Below, in pieces: positions 1 through 5,185 of a stretch of DNA of 5,315 bases. The stretch's first letter is position 1. Every line of letters starts with the position of its first letter. The DNA comes from Methylobacteriaceae bacterium (lineage in GTDB: Bacteria; Pseudomonadota; Alphaproteobacteria; Rhizobiales; Beijerinckiaceae). The stretch lies in contig JAFAPJ010000183.1 of assembly GCA_019247255.1 (NCBI GenBank), forward strand, positions 1-5,315, written 5' to 3'. Position numbers and translations under genes: made by a program. The notes beneath the pieces are model-generated. The model was not told the DNA's origin and did no database searches. It worked only from the letters and a program-made list of their open reading frames with translations.

Positions 1-417
1 CTCGCGAAGAGCGAGCTCTCGAGCTGCCTCGCGGCGGCGAGCGAGGTCCTGGCCCAGATCGCGCTCAAGGCCGAGGCGGAGATCATCCTGCGCAACCGGG
101 CGATCGGACGGCGCAACGACGAGCGGCTGCAGGACGTGCTGCGTCGCCTCCCGGACCTGTTTGAGCCCGCGCCGTCCCGCAACCTCGCCTTCGCCTGCCC
201 CCGCTACGTCGGGCCGGGCAGCGCGTCAGCCTTCGCGGTGTCGCTCGCCCGCGCGGCCGGGATCCTGGTCCTGCCGCTGGGCGTCTGGCACTCGCCGCTC
301 GCGCCCCTGCCGGCCGACCGCCTGCGAATCAGCCTCGGGCAGCTGCGGAGCGGACCGGGTCTCGACGCGCTGGCGCTCCATCTGCGCGAGGCGCGCCGGC
401 CGGAGCTCGTCGCGTGA
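1..417 (+). CDS. PLP-dependent class I/II aminotransferase, C-terminal part (5' end outside window)
   Basis: Frame 1 is open from the first base to the TGA at 415-417, giving 138 residues with no start, so the gene begins upstream of the window. The segment resembles the small C-terminal domain of fold-type I aminotransferases. It has a helix ending in RNRAIGRRN (about residues 31-39), where the family carries a similar 'RN' helix before the small domain. A beta segment with CPRY (66-69) follows, then AGILVLPLGVW (86-96), the usual 'Gv.v.PG' strand. DRLRISLGQ (107-115) matches the family's 'RI.fg' motif, whose Arg (here R109) normally binds the substrate carboxylate. The PLP-binding lysine would lie upstream and cannot be checked. 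The substrate is not inferable from this part; the pathway is unknown. It converges on the PRC-barrel gene with 5 bp between stop codons and no visible terminator. Confidence 0.8.
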   Translation, partial: LAKSELSSCLAAASEVLAQIALKAEAEIILRNRAIGRRNDERLQDVLRRLPDLFEPAPSRNLAFACPRYVGPGSASAFAVSLARAAGILVLPLGVWHSPLAPLPADRLRISLGQLRSGPGLDALALHLREARRPELVA

Positions 418-422
418 CGGTT

Positions 423-875
423 TCAGTGGAACGGCTTCGTGATCCCCATCCGGATCCGCTCCTCGCGCGGAACCGGGGACGTCTCGCGGGCCTCGGGCAG
501 CTTCGACAGAACCTCGGGAGGCACGCCGAGGAGCGCCACGTATTCGCCCATGAGCGCGGTCGCCTCCGTGGGCAGCGCGACCTCCCGTGCGCCGAAGCCG
601 AGGAACCCGCCGGCCGCGACGATCAGGTCGATCCCGCCGTCAGCCCGCCGGTTCACGCCGGTGACGCGGCCGAGCACGGGCTGCGCCTCCTTCGGCTCGA
701 GGAGGCGGCGTCCGAGAAGGTCGCCGACCCGGACGGGCTGCGGAAAACGTTTCGCGGTCTGGGCCGCGAGGGCGGGCAGGTCGAGGGCGGGCGCGCCGGT
801 CGGTGCTAGGGCGGGAGCCTGGGCCAGCGCCGGGCCGGCGAGAGCGAGACAGATCACGATCGAGCCCGCGCGCAT
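423..875 (-). CDS. Exported PRC-barrel-like domain protein
   Basis: This 150-residue protein starts at the ATG at 875-873, preceded by a good ribosome site (GGGAGG, 890-885) nine bases upstream. The frame is open further upstream to 1004, but that longer start would run into the divergent cytochrome gene and would put the signal peptide inside the protein, so I reject it. Residues 1-18 form a typical Sec signal peptide with a cut site after ALA (16-18). A Pro/Ala-rich linker follows. Residues about 48-105 read like a PRC-barrel: VGDLLGRRL, then LGRVTGV, then GGFLGFG followed by EVALP, which matches the 'GGFLG.G...VAVP' pattern of PRC-barrel proteins. The tail after residue 115 is charged and has no recognised domain. 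The likely location is the periplasm. PRC-barrels usually bind other proteins or nucleic acids; the role here is unknown. Confidence 0.8.
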   Translation of the reverse strand: MRAGSIVICLALAGPALAQAPALAPTGAPALDLPALAAQTAKRFPQPVRVGDLLGRRLLEPKEAQPVLGRVTGVNRRADGGIDLIVAAGGFLGFGAREVALPTEATALMGEYVALLGVPPEVLSKLPEARETSPVPREERIRMGITKPFH

Positions 876-988
876 CCTGCGACACCTCCCGCGAGCCGGC
901 GCTGCCTTGCGCTCGCCCGGCCCCGTCTTTGCCTCTATAGCTCGGAGCAAAGCCGATCTACTTTCTTTGAGATTTCGGAGATTTCGAT
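876..988. promoter_or_regulatory. Divergent intergenic region, presumed back-to-back promoters
   Basis: These 113 bases separate the starts of two divergent genes, so both promoters should lie here. The stretch 927-989 is clearly more AT-rich than its surroundings. A CTATAG at 935-940 could be a -10 element, and TTGCGC at 907-912 looks like a -35, but they are 22 bases apart, too far for a normal sigma-70 promoter. I therefore do not assign exact elements. Ribosome sites are clear on both sides: GGAG at 977-980 for the plus gene and the GGGAGG complement at 885-890 for the minus gene. Confidence 0.45.
969..986 (+). repeat. Tandem 9-bp direct repeat covering the ribosome site of the cytochrome gene
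   Basis: GAGATTTCG occurs twice in perfect tandem (969-977 and 978-986), ending two bases before the ATG at 989. The junction of the two copies creates the GGAG Shine-Dalgarno core (977-980). It may be a replication-slippage product or a small operator; the sequence alone does not decide. Confidence 0.7.
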
Positions 989-1648
989 ATGGATGCGGGG
1001 CCATTCGTCGTCGATGGCATCAGGACGCAGAAGCTTCACCCATGGCCGGTCCGCATCATGCACTGGATCAATGCCGCCGCCATCATCGTGATGATCGGAT
1101 CGGGGCTCGGCATCTACAACGATTCCGTGATCATCCAGGGACTACACTTCCCCGAGTACTTGGTGCTCGGATCATGGATGGCGAAGAACCTGCAGTGGCA
1201 CCTCGCCGCCATGTGGGTGTTCATGCTGAACGGGCTCGCCTACCTGATCTATGGGATCGCGACCGGCCGGTTTCGCAACAAGCTGTTTCCGATCACCGCC
1301 GGCGAGATCTGGGAGACGATCCGGGAAACGATGCGCCTCAAGCTCTCCCACGAGGACGTCACGATGTACAACGCCGTCCAGAAGACGCTGTATATCGTGG
1401 TGATCGTGGCCGCGGTCGCGCAGGTGGTCAGCGGCTTCGCGATCTGGAAGCCTATGCAGCTGTCCTGGCTGACCGACGCGCTCGGCGGCTTCCAGATCGC
1501 CCGGATCATTCACTTGACCGGCATGGCCATCATCGCGGGCTTCCTCCTCGTCCACGTCGCCCTCGCTCTGCTCGTGCCCCGCACGCTCTGGGCCATGCTG
1601 AGCGGCGGCCCGAAGATCACGACCCGCACCGTTGAGGCCGCCCGATGA
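989..1648 (+). CDS. Cytochrome b561-type membrane subunit (partner of molybdoenzyme)
   Basis: The 219-residue protein starts at ATG 989 with GGAG eight bases upstream. It shows four hydrophobic helices at roughly residues 27-45, 68-92, 132-154 and 173-196, the architecture of the bacterial cytochrome b561 / Ni-hydrogenase cytochrome b family. Histidines suitable as haem b ligands sit in or at the edge of helices: H25 (IMHWINA), H71 (LQWHLAAMW), H175 (IIHLTGM) and H189 (LLVHVAL), consistent with two haems. The opening HPWPVRIMHWINA is typical of this family. Such proteins pass electrons between the membrane quinone pool and a periplasmic partner. Its stop overlaps the next gene's start (ATGA, 1645-1648), so the two are almost certainly translationally coupled, and the neighbour is the likely redox partner. 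It is not MsrQ by sequence style, although it fills the same position. The substrate of the complex is unknown. Confidence 0.88.
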   Translation: MDAGPFVVDGIRTQKLHPWPVRIMHWINAAAIIVMIGSGLGIYNDSVIIQGLHFPEYLVLGSWMAKNLQWHLAAMWVFMLNGLAYLIYGIATGRFRNKLFPITAGEIWETIRETMRLKLSHEDVTMYNAVQKTLYIVVIVAAVAQVVSGFAIWKPMQLSWLTDALGGFQIARIIHLTGMAIIAGFLLVHVALALLVPRTLWAMLSGGPKITTRTVEAAR

Positions 1649-2418
1649 GATCGCCTTTCCGCCCGGATCGCGTCCCGGATCCGGCCATCCTCGACGATCA
1701 CCGCCCGGCTCTGCGCGCGCTCGAACGTCGCGGTTTCCTGCGCGGCGGGCTGTCTCTCGGCGCGCTCACCATGCTGACTGGCTGCGACGTCTCGGATTCG
1801 TCCTCGATCGGGCAGGCCCTCAAGGCCGTGAACGTCCTGAACGACCGCGTGCAGGAGGTGCTATTCAGCTCGACGAAGCTCGCGCCCGAGTACCCGGAAT
1901 CGCGCGTGCTGAAGCCGCCGCGCTTCAACGCCTATTACGAGATCGAGGACGTGAAGCCGCTCGACCGCGCGACCTGGCGGCTCGAGCTCGCCGGCCTCAT
2001 TCAGGACAAGCGTCCCTGGACGGTCGAGCAGATCGCGACCCTGCCCGAGCGCGAGATGACCATCCGGCACATCTGCGTGGAGGGCTGGGACTATATCGGC
2101 CAATGGTCGGGCGTGCCGCTGCGGACCTTTCTCGAGCGCGTCGGGGCCGATCTCACGGCGAAATACGTCGTGTTCAAGACCGGGGATGATTACCCGAGCA
2201 GCATCGACATGCCGACGGCGCTGCACCCGCAGACATTGCTCGCGACGAAATACGCGAAGGAGATCCTCCCCGACCCGTTCGGCTTTCCCCTCCGGCTGCG
2301 CACGTCGACGAAGCTTGGCTTCAAGAACCCGAAATGGATCACGGCGATCGAGGTCACGAATACGTGGGTCCCGGGCTATTGGGAGAAGCTCGGCTTCAAC
2401 TGGTTCAGCGGGCTCTGA
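1645..2418 (+). CDS. Tat-exported molybdopterin oxidoreductase, sulfite oxidase/MsrP-like fold, probable lipoprotein
   Basis: The 257-residue protein starts at ATG 1645, overlapping the cytochrome stop by four bases. A twin-arginine signal is present: ERRGFLRGG at 27-35 followed by a hydrophobic stretch. That stretch ends in LTGC (44-47), a good lipobox, so C47 may be lipidated. The catalytic domain of the sulfite oxidase superfamily follows from about residue 95. RHICVEGWDYIGQWSGVPL (141-159) holds C144, which aligns with the cysteine that binds molybdenum in MsrP/YedY. Further family blocks are MPTALHPQTLLA (189-200), GFPLRLRTSTKLGFKNPKW (213-231, the 'G.P.RL....GFK..KW' block), and the end GYWEKLGFNWF. 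There is no C-terminal dimerisation domain, unlike true sulfite oxidases, and the protein is shorter than E. coli MsrP. It probably acts in the periplasm with the upstream cytochrome. Sulfoxide reduction is one guess; the true substrate cannot be read from sequence. Confidence 0.88.
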   Translation: MRSPFRPDRVPDPAILDDHRPALRALERRGFLRGGLSLGALTMLTGCDVSDSSSIGQALKAVNVLNDRVQEVLFSSTKLAPEYPESRVLKPPRFNAYYEIEDVKPLDRATWRLELAGLIQDKRPWTVEQIATLPEREMTIRHICVEGWDYIGQWSGVPLRTFLERVGADLTAKYVVFKTGDDYPSSIDMPTALHPQTLLATKYAKEILPDPFGFPLRLRTSTKLGFKNPKWITAIEVTNTWVPGYWEKLGFNWFSGL

Positions 2419-2424
2419 CCGGAA

Positions 2425-3357
2425 TCAGCCCGGGCCCCGGCCGCAGCCCGTCGACCACCGCGCGTCGAGCCAGACGAGCGCCGGGCCGAGCTCGGCCGTC
2501 CAGAGGTCCCAATCGTGGCCGCCGGGATCGCGGCGGAACGTCGTCGCGACACCATGCGTCGCGAGCTCTCGCCGGAAGCTCTCCGTGCCGGCGACGATCT
2601 CGGGCAGGTCCTCTGTCCCGAGCGTGAGGAAGAGCGGCGTCCGGTTCCGCTCCGCCGCATAGGCCGGCACCTTCAGGATCAGGTTGTGGCGGTTGTAACG
2701 CCGCCAATCGAGCGGGTTGCCGAAGGCGACGTCGAGCATGCCGAGCTCGGCGCGGGTCCGCTCATCCGGCGGCCCGGCGAGCGGCAGCATGACCGCGCCG
2801 GACAGCGAGAAGGCCGCCGCATATCGGCCGGGTTGATCGAGCGCGTAGAGGAGCGCGCCATAGCCGCCCATCGATAGGCCGCCGACGGCGCGTCCGCCCC
2901 GACAGGTGAGCGCGGGCTCCGTCGCCTCGATGTGGGTGGGAAGGTCCGCCGTGAGCGCCCGGGCCATCAGCCCCTCGCCCCCGGGATCCGGGTTGTCCAC
3001 GTACCAGCTGCGGCCCGCCGCCGGCATGACGACGAGGAGAGGCGCGATCCGGCCGTCGGCGATGAGTCCGTCAAGGATCTCCTCCACGCGCCCGAGCTCG
3101 GCCCAGGCCCGTTCGTCGTCGCCGAGCCCGTGCAGCAGATAGAGCACGGGCCAGCGCTCGCCCGGCCGCGGCGGGGCCTCGGGGCGGTAGAGCGCGTAGG
3201 GAACGGGGCGGCCGAGCGCCGGGCTGGGCGCCGAGAGGCCCATGACGACCTCCGCCCGCGTCGGCCCGGCCGCAAGGCATCCCGCCAGGGCCGCCGCGAG
3301 CCCGAGCGCCGCCGAGGCTCGCCGGCTCGCGCTCGAACGGCTCCTTCCGCGCTTCAT
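2425..3357 (-). CDS. Exported alpha/beta-hydrolase esterase (putative esterase / esterase D-like family)
   Basis: I choose the ATG at 3357-3355 (310 residues) because it starts directly on a basic signal-peptide n-region (MKRGRSR). The frame also allows a start at 3396, but that would add a Gly/Arg-rich leader and has no ribosome site. A weak GGAG lies about 12 bases before the chosen start. The hydrophobic segment ends in LAGC (24-27), which fits a lipobox; a Sec cut after TRA (33-35) is also possible. The alpha/beta-hydrolase fold shows LLHGLGDDERAW (oxyanion region, H76), the nucleophile elbow GGLSMGGYGALL with S162, LTLGTED with the likely acid D250, and GGHDWDLW with the catalytic H281. 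This is the layout of the PF00756 'putative esterase' family, which includes S-formylglutathione hydrolases, feruloyl esterases and mycolyltransferases. Export argues against the cytosolic formaldehyde role. The substrate is unknown. It lies 71 bp downstream of the CitE-like gene and converges on the molybdoenzyme gene. Confidence 0.85.
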   Translation of the reverse strand: MKRGRSRSSASRRASAALGLAAALAGCLAAGPTRAEVVMGLSAPSPALGRPVPYALYRPEAPPRPGERWPVLYLLHGLGDDERAWAELGRVEEILDGLIADGRIAPLLVVMPAAGRSWYVDNPDPGGEGLMARALTADLPTHIEATEPALTCRGGRAVGGLSMGGYGALLYALDQPGRYAAAFSLSGAVMLPLAGPPDERTRAELGMLDVAFGNPLDWRRYNRHNLILKVPAYAAERNRTPLFLTLGTEDLPEIVAGTESFRRELATHGVATTFRRDPGGHDWDLWTAELGPALVWLDARWSTGCGRGPG

Positions 3358-3428
3358 CTCAGGGCCTGCTCCGAATCCTCGTGCGCGACCCTGCATCCGA
3401 GCGATGACGTGCCTGCGGCCCCGGCTCG

Positions 3429-4304
3429 TCAGGAGCGTCGGGCGTGGCGGTCGAGTATGCGCTCGGCCTGCTTGAGGTGCGGACGGTCGAGCATATGGCC
3501 GTCGAGCCCGACGGCGCCGGCATCGGGCGCGGCCGCGAAAGCCTCGACGACGCGGCGGGCCTGCGCCACCTCGGCCTCGGAGGGCGAGAAGGCAGCGTTG
3601 ATCGTCGCGACCTGGTCCGGGTGGATCGCGAGCCGACCGGTGAAGCCCTCCCTGGCCGACGCCGCCGAATCGCGGGCGAGACCCTCGCCGTCCCGAAAAT
3701 CCGCGTAGAGCGTGTCGACCGGCTCGGCGCCTGCGGCCCGCGCCGCCATGAGCGCGAGCGAGCGCACGACCCGGTAGGTGAAGGCGAAGCCCCCGGCCTC
3801 GTCGCGGTTGGTGCTCGCGCCGAGCGCGGTCGCGAGGTCCTCGGCTCCCCAGGTGAGCCCGTAGAGCCGGGGCAGCTCGAGGCTCGTGAAGGCGGCGAGG
3901 CCGAACGGCGCCGCCGCCGTCTCGGTCGCGACCGGCAGGATGCGCACCGAGCCCGGCGCGAGGCCGTCGCGACGCTCCAGCACCTCGAGATGGTGCGAGA
4001 GGCGGACGACCTCGGCGACGCCGTCGATCTTCGGCAGCACGATCCCGTCGAGCCCCGGCCGCACCACCTGGGCCAGATCGTCGAGCCCGCCCTCGTCGAG
4101 CGGGTTCACCCGCACCCAGAGCTCAGGCCCCGTCGGCGGTCGCGCTGCGAGCGCCTCGGCCACGAGGCCGCGCGCCGCGAGCTTGCGGGCGGGCGCGACC
4201 GCGTCTTCGAGGTCGAGGATGAGGGCGTCGGCGCCCGAGCCCTGGCCCTTGGCGAGCTTCCGCTCGCTGTCGCCCGGCACGAACAGGAAGGAGCGGATCG
4301 TCAT
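3429..4304 (-). CDS. CitE-like CoA-ester lyase (HpcH/HpaI aldolase/citrate lyase beta family)
   Basis: The 291-residue protein starts at ATG 4304-4302. The N-terminus RSFLFVPGDSERKLAKG is the standard opening of the family, which fixes the start even though no strong ribosome site precedes it. Family blocks appear in order: ALILDLEDAV (27-36), LWVRVNP with R65 (substrate-binding Arg), GIVLPKI (87-93), ILPVATETAAAPF with E128, and GLTWGAEDLA with E155/D156. E128 and D156 are the expected Mg2+ ligands. The C-terminal block GRLAIHPDQVATINAAFSPS (223-242) is also highly typical. Members cleave or hydrolyse malyl-, methylmalyl- or citramalyl-CoA and related esters. Length and motifs match stand-alone CitE-like proteins and not the citrate lyase complex, whose alpha and gamma subunits are absent here. 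The exact substrate is unassigned. It may be co-transcribed with the esterase 71 bp downstream. Confidence 0.9.
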   Translation of the reverse strand: MTIRSFLFVPGDSERKLAKGQGSGADALILDLEDAVAPARKLAARGLVAEALAARPPTGPELWVRVNPLDEGGLDDLAQVVRPGLDGIVLPKIDGVAEVVRLSHHLEVLERRDGLAPGSVRILPVATETAAAPFGLAAFTSLELPRLYGLTWGAEDLATALGASTNRDEAGGFAFTYRVVRSLALMAARAAGAEPVDTLYADFRDGEGLARDSAASAREGFTGRLAIHPDQVATINAAFSPSEAEVAQARRVVEAFAAAPDAGAVGLDGHMLDRPHLKQAERILDRHARRS

Positions 4305-4367
4305 GGCGCGCCCGGAGAGCTCATCATCGCGCCCCTATAGGCGGCCTGGCGCGCCTGGGCGAGCGCG

Positions 4368-4644
4368 TCAGGGAACGACGGCGAGGACCAGGACGGTCGC
4401 GAACAGGACGAGATGGACGAAGCCGGAGAGCAACACGGAGGCGGCCCGTTCCGGAGGTCAGCGTGAGGACGAGAAGCGTGAGGACGAGCATGACGGTGTC
4501 GCGCGGCTCGAGCCCGAGCGCCAGGGTCCGACCCGTGCCGAGCGCGCGCGCCGCGAGGGCCGGGTTGGCGAGCCTGATCGTCGCGAGCGAGGAGCAGCGC
4601 CGTCTGCCCCCGGTTCACGGCGACCAGGGTCTAACGCCCTCCGG
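4368..4644 (-). pseudogene. chaA: Remnant of ChaA-type Ca2+(Na+)/H+ antiporter C-terminus, frameshifted
   Basis: No single frame is intact, but three consecutive minus-strand pieces read like the last ~90 residues of ChaA. From 4618, one frame gives VNRGQTALLLA (the family's 'NR.QT.LNLALGSA' helix). A second frame, from about 4599 to 4441, gives SLATIRLANPALAARALG and then LGLEPRDTVMLVLTLLV plus LTLTSGTGR, matching ChaA's 'LGL.P.D.VLL.LTLLV...T.GSGR'. A third frame, 4439-4368, gives SVLLSGFVHLVLFATVLVL ending AVVP-stop, matching the 'VLQGAVHLVLF' C-terminal helix. A possible PEGV (4644-4633) further upstream fits the family's 'PEG' motif but is followed by an in-frame TGA (4617-4615). There are thus at least two frame breaks, and the transporter's N-terminal two thirds is missing. 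It precedes the CitE-like gene on the same strand. The upstream border is uncertain. Confidence 0.72.
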
Positions 4645-4740
4645 ACCAGACGCAGTGCCGCCTCTCCGTCCCGAGCCCGGCGCCCTCGTAGGCGCGGCCG
4701 CCGGCTCCGGATAGGCAGGGCGAGACGCCCGAGACGCCCC
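4645..4740. other. Stretch between antiporter remnant and the 103-residue gene; no gene recognised
   Basis: Together with the antiporter remnant and 4305-4367, this forms a 436-base region without an intact gene. Open frames cross it on both strands, but they are Arg/Ala/Pro-rich, as expected from GC-rich noncoding sequence, and I recognise no protein motif. The promoter of the plus-strand gene at 4741 should lie here, but no -35/-10 pair is visible. Confidence 0.4.
4721..4739 (+). repeat. Tandem 9-bp direct repeat directly before a start codon
   Basis: CGAGACGCC is repeated in perfect tandem (period 9, running 4721-4739), ending one base before the ATG at 4741. It occupies the place where a Shine-Dalgarno sequence would be expected, and none is evident. 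Confidence 0.7.
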
Positions 4741-5052
4741 ATGTACCAGCACCTCGTCCAGATCCTTCTCCCTCTCACGGACAATGAGGGACGCGCCTTT
4801 CAGCCGAACCTCTACGAGGAGGTGCGGGCCGAGCTCGTCCGGCGCTTCGGCGGGCTCACCGCCTACACGCGCAGCCCCGCCCAGGGCGTCTGGAGCGGGA
4901 CGGGCGAGGTCGCGCACGACGACATCATCGTCCTCGAGGTCATGTGCCGGGACCTGGACGAGGCCTGGTGGTCCGCGTGCCGCCGCGGGCTCGAACGGCT
5001 TTTCCGGCAGGAGAGCATCATCGTCAGGGCGCAAGAGGTGCGGCTGCTTTAG
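4741..5052 (+). CDS. Conserved-looking 103-residue cytoplasmic protein of unknown function
   Basis: The protein begins MYQHLVQILLPL and ends EVRLL at the TAG 5050-5052. The frame is open far upstream, but the composition changes abruptly at this ATG: Arg/Pro/Ser-rich before, a balanced protein after. The start is therefore taken at 4741 despite the lack of a clear ribosome site. There is no signal peptide or membrane helix. The pattern suggests a small alpha/beta fold: strand HLVQILLPL (4-12), an acidic helix YEEVRAELVRRFGG, a strand with TAYTRSP, a strand DDIIVLEVMC (60-69), helix DLDEAWWSACRRGLERLF, and a last strand ESIIVRAQEV. This beta-alpha-beta-beta-alpha-beta order is ferredoxin-like, as in ABM/DUF1330-type monomeric proteins, but I cannot assign a named family. 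It is followed 133 bp later by an FdhF/YdeP-like gene in the same direction, so a functional link is possible. Confidence 0.78.
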   Translation: MYQHLVQILLPLTDNEGRAFQPNLYEEVRAELVRRFGGLTAYTRSPAQGVWSGTGEVAHDDIIVLEVMCRDLDEAWWSACRRGLERLFRQESIIVRAQEVRLL

Positions 5053-5064
5053 CTGCCGCCAGGT

Positions 5065-5089
5065 CCGCGGGCGCGCTTCGGCGTCGCGG
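5065..5089 (+). terminator. GC hairpin after the 103-residue gene, possible weak terminator
   Basis: CCGCG (5065-5069) pairs with CGCGG (5085-5089). After a one-base bulge, GCGC (5071-5074) pairs with GCGT (5081-5084, one G-U), leaving a six-base loop GCTTCG. It lies 13 bases after the stop codon. No T-run follows, so it is not a classic Rho-independent terminator; it could instead stabilise the 3' end or pause transcription. Confidence 0.35.
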
Positions 5090-5095
5090 TTCGAA

Positions 5096-5113
5096 CCCCG
5101 CCCCGCCCCGCCC
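5096..5113 (-). other. Potential G-quadruplex motif on the minus strand
   Basis: The plus strand reads CCCCG three times followed by CCC. The minus strand therefore has four runs of at least three G separated by single C bases, the tightest form of the G4 consensus. It sits in the intergenic region upstream of the FdhF/YdeP-like gene, on the template strand. In such GC-rich DNA it may be chance. Confidence 0.5.
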
Positions 5114-5164
5114 GTTGTCCTGAAGCGTCGCCGGGCGCGGCCGCCTGTTGCGCTCCCGCCGGGT

Positions 5165-5176
5165 CCGACGCGTCGG
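5165..5176. promoter_or_regulatory. Perfect 12-bp palindrome overlapping the ribosome site of the FdhF/YdeP-like gene
   Basis: CCGACGCGTCGG is its own reverse complement. Its last two bases are part of the GGGAGAG ribosome site (5175-5181) of the gene starting at 5186. It could be an operator or a small RNA stem that hides the ribosome site; no binding protein can be named. Confidence 0.3.
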
Positions 5177-5185
5177 GAGAGCGGG

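Noticed and set aside
907..940. TTGCGC and CTATAG as a sigma-70 promoter for the cytochrome operon
   Set aside because: The 22-base spacer is too long for a normal promoter; listed only as a possibility within the intergenic region.
876..1004. Longer N-terminus for the PRC-barrel protein, from an ATG at 1004
   Set aside because: It would overlap the divergent cytochrome gene and bury a clear signal peptide; the ATG at 875 has a strong ribosome site.
439..1635. Long plus-strand frame of 398 codons
   Set aside because: It is antisense to the PRC-barrel gene and out of frame in the cytochrome gene, with an Arg/Pro/His-rich composition and no motif.
4301..4618. Minus-strand 105-codon frame overlapping the CitE-like start by ATGA, looking like an upstream operon partner
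   Set aside because: Only its first ~11 codons resemble the antiporter; the rest is an out-of-frame reading of the ChaA remnant, so it is not a real gene.
3886..4740. Long open plus-strand frame running into the 103-residue gene, which might suggest a much larger protein
   Set aside because: The upstream part is Arg/Ser/Pro-rich antisense to the CitE-like gene and the antiporter remnant; it is a GC-driven open frame.
5085..5101. GGTTCGAACCCC resembles the T-arm of a tRNA, hinting at a tRNA end or an attachment site
   Set aside because: Only two of the five T-stem pairs form, no CCA end or acceptor stem follows, and no cloverleaf can be built upstream.
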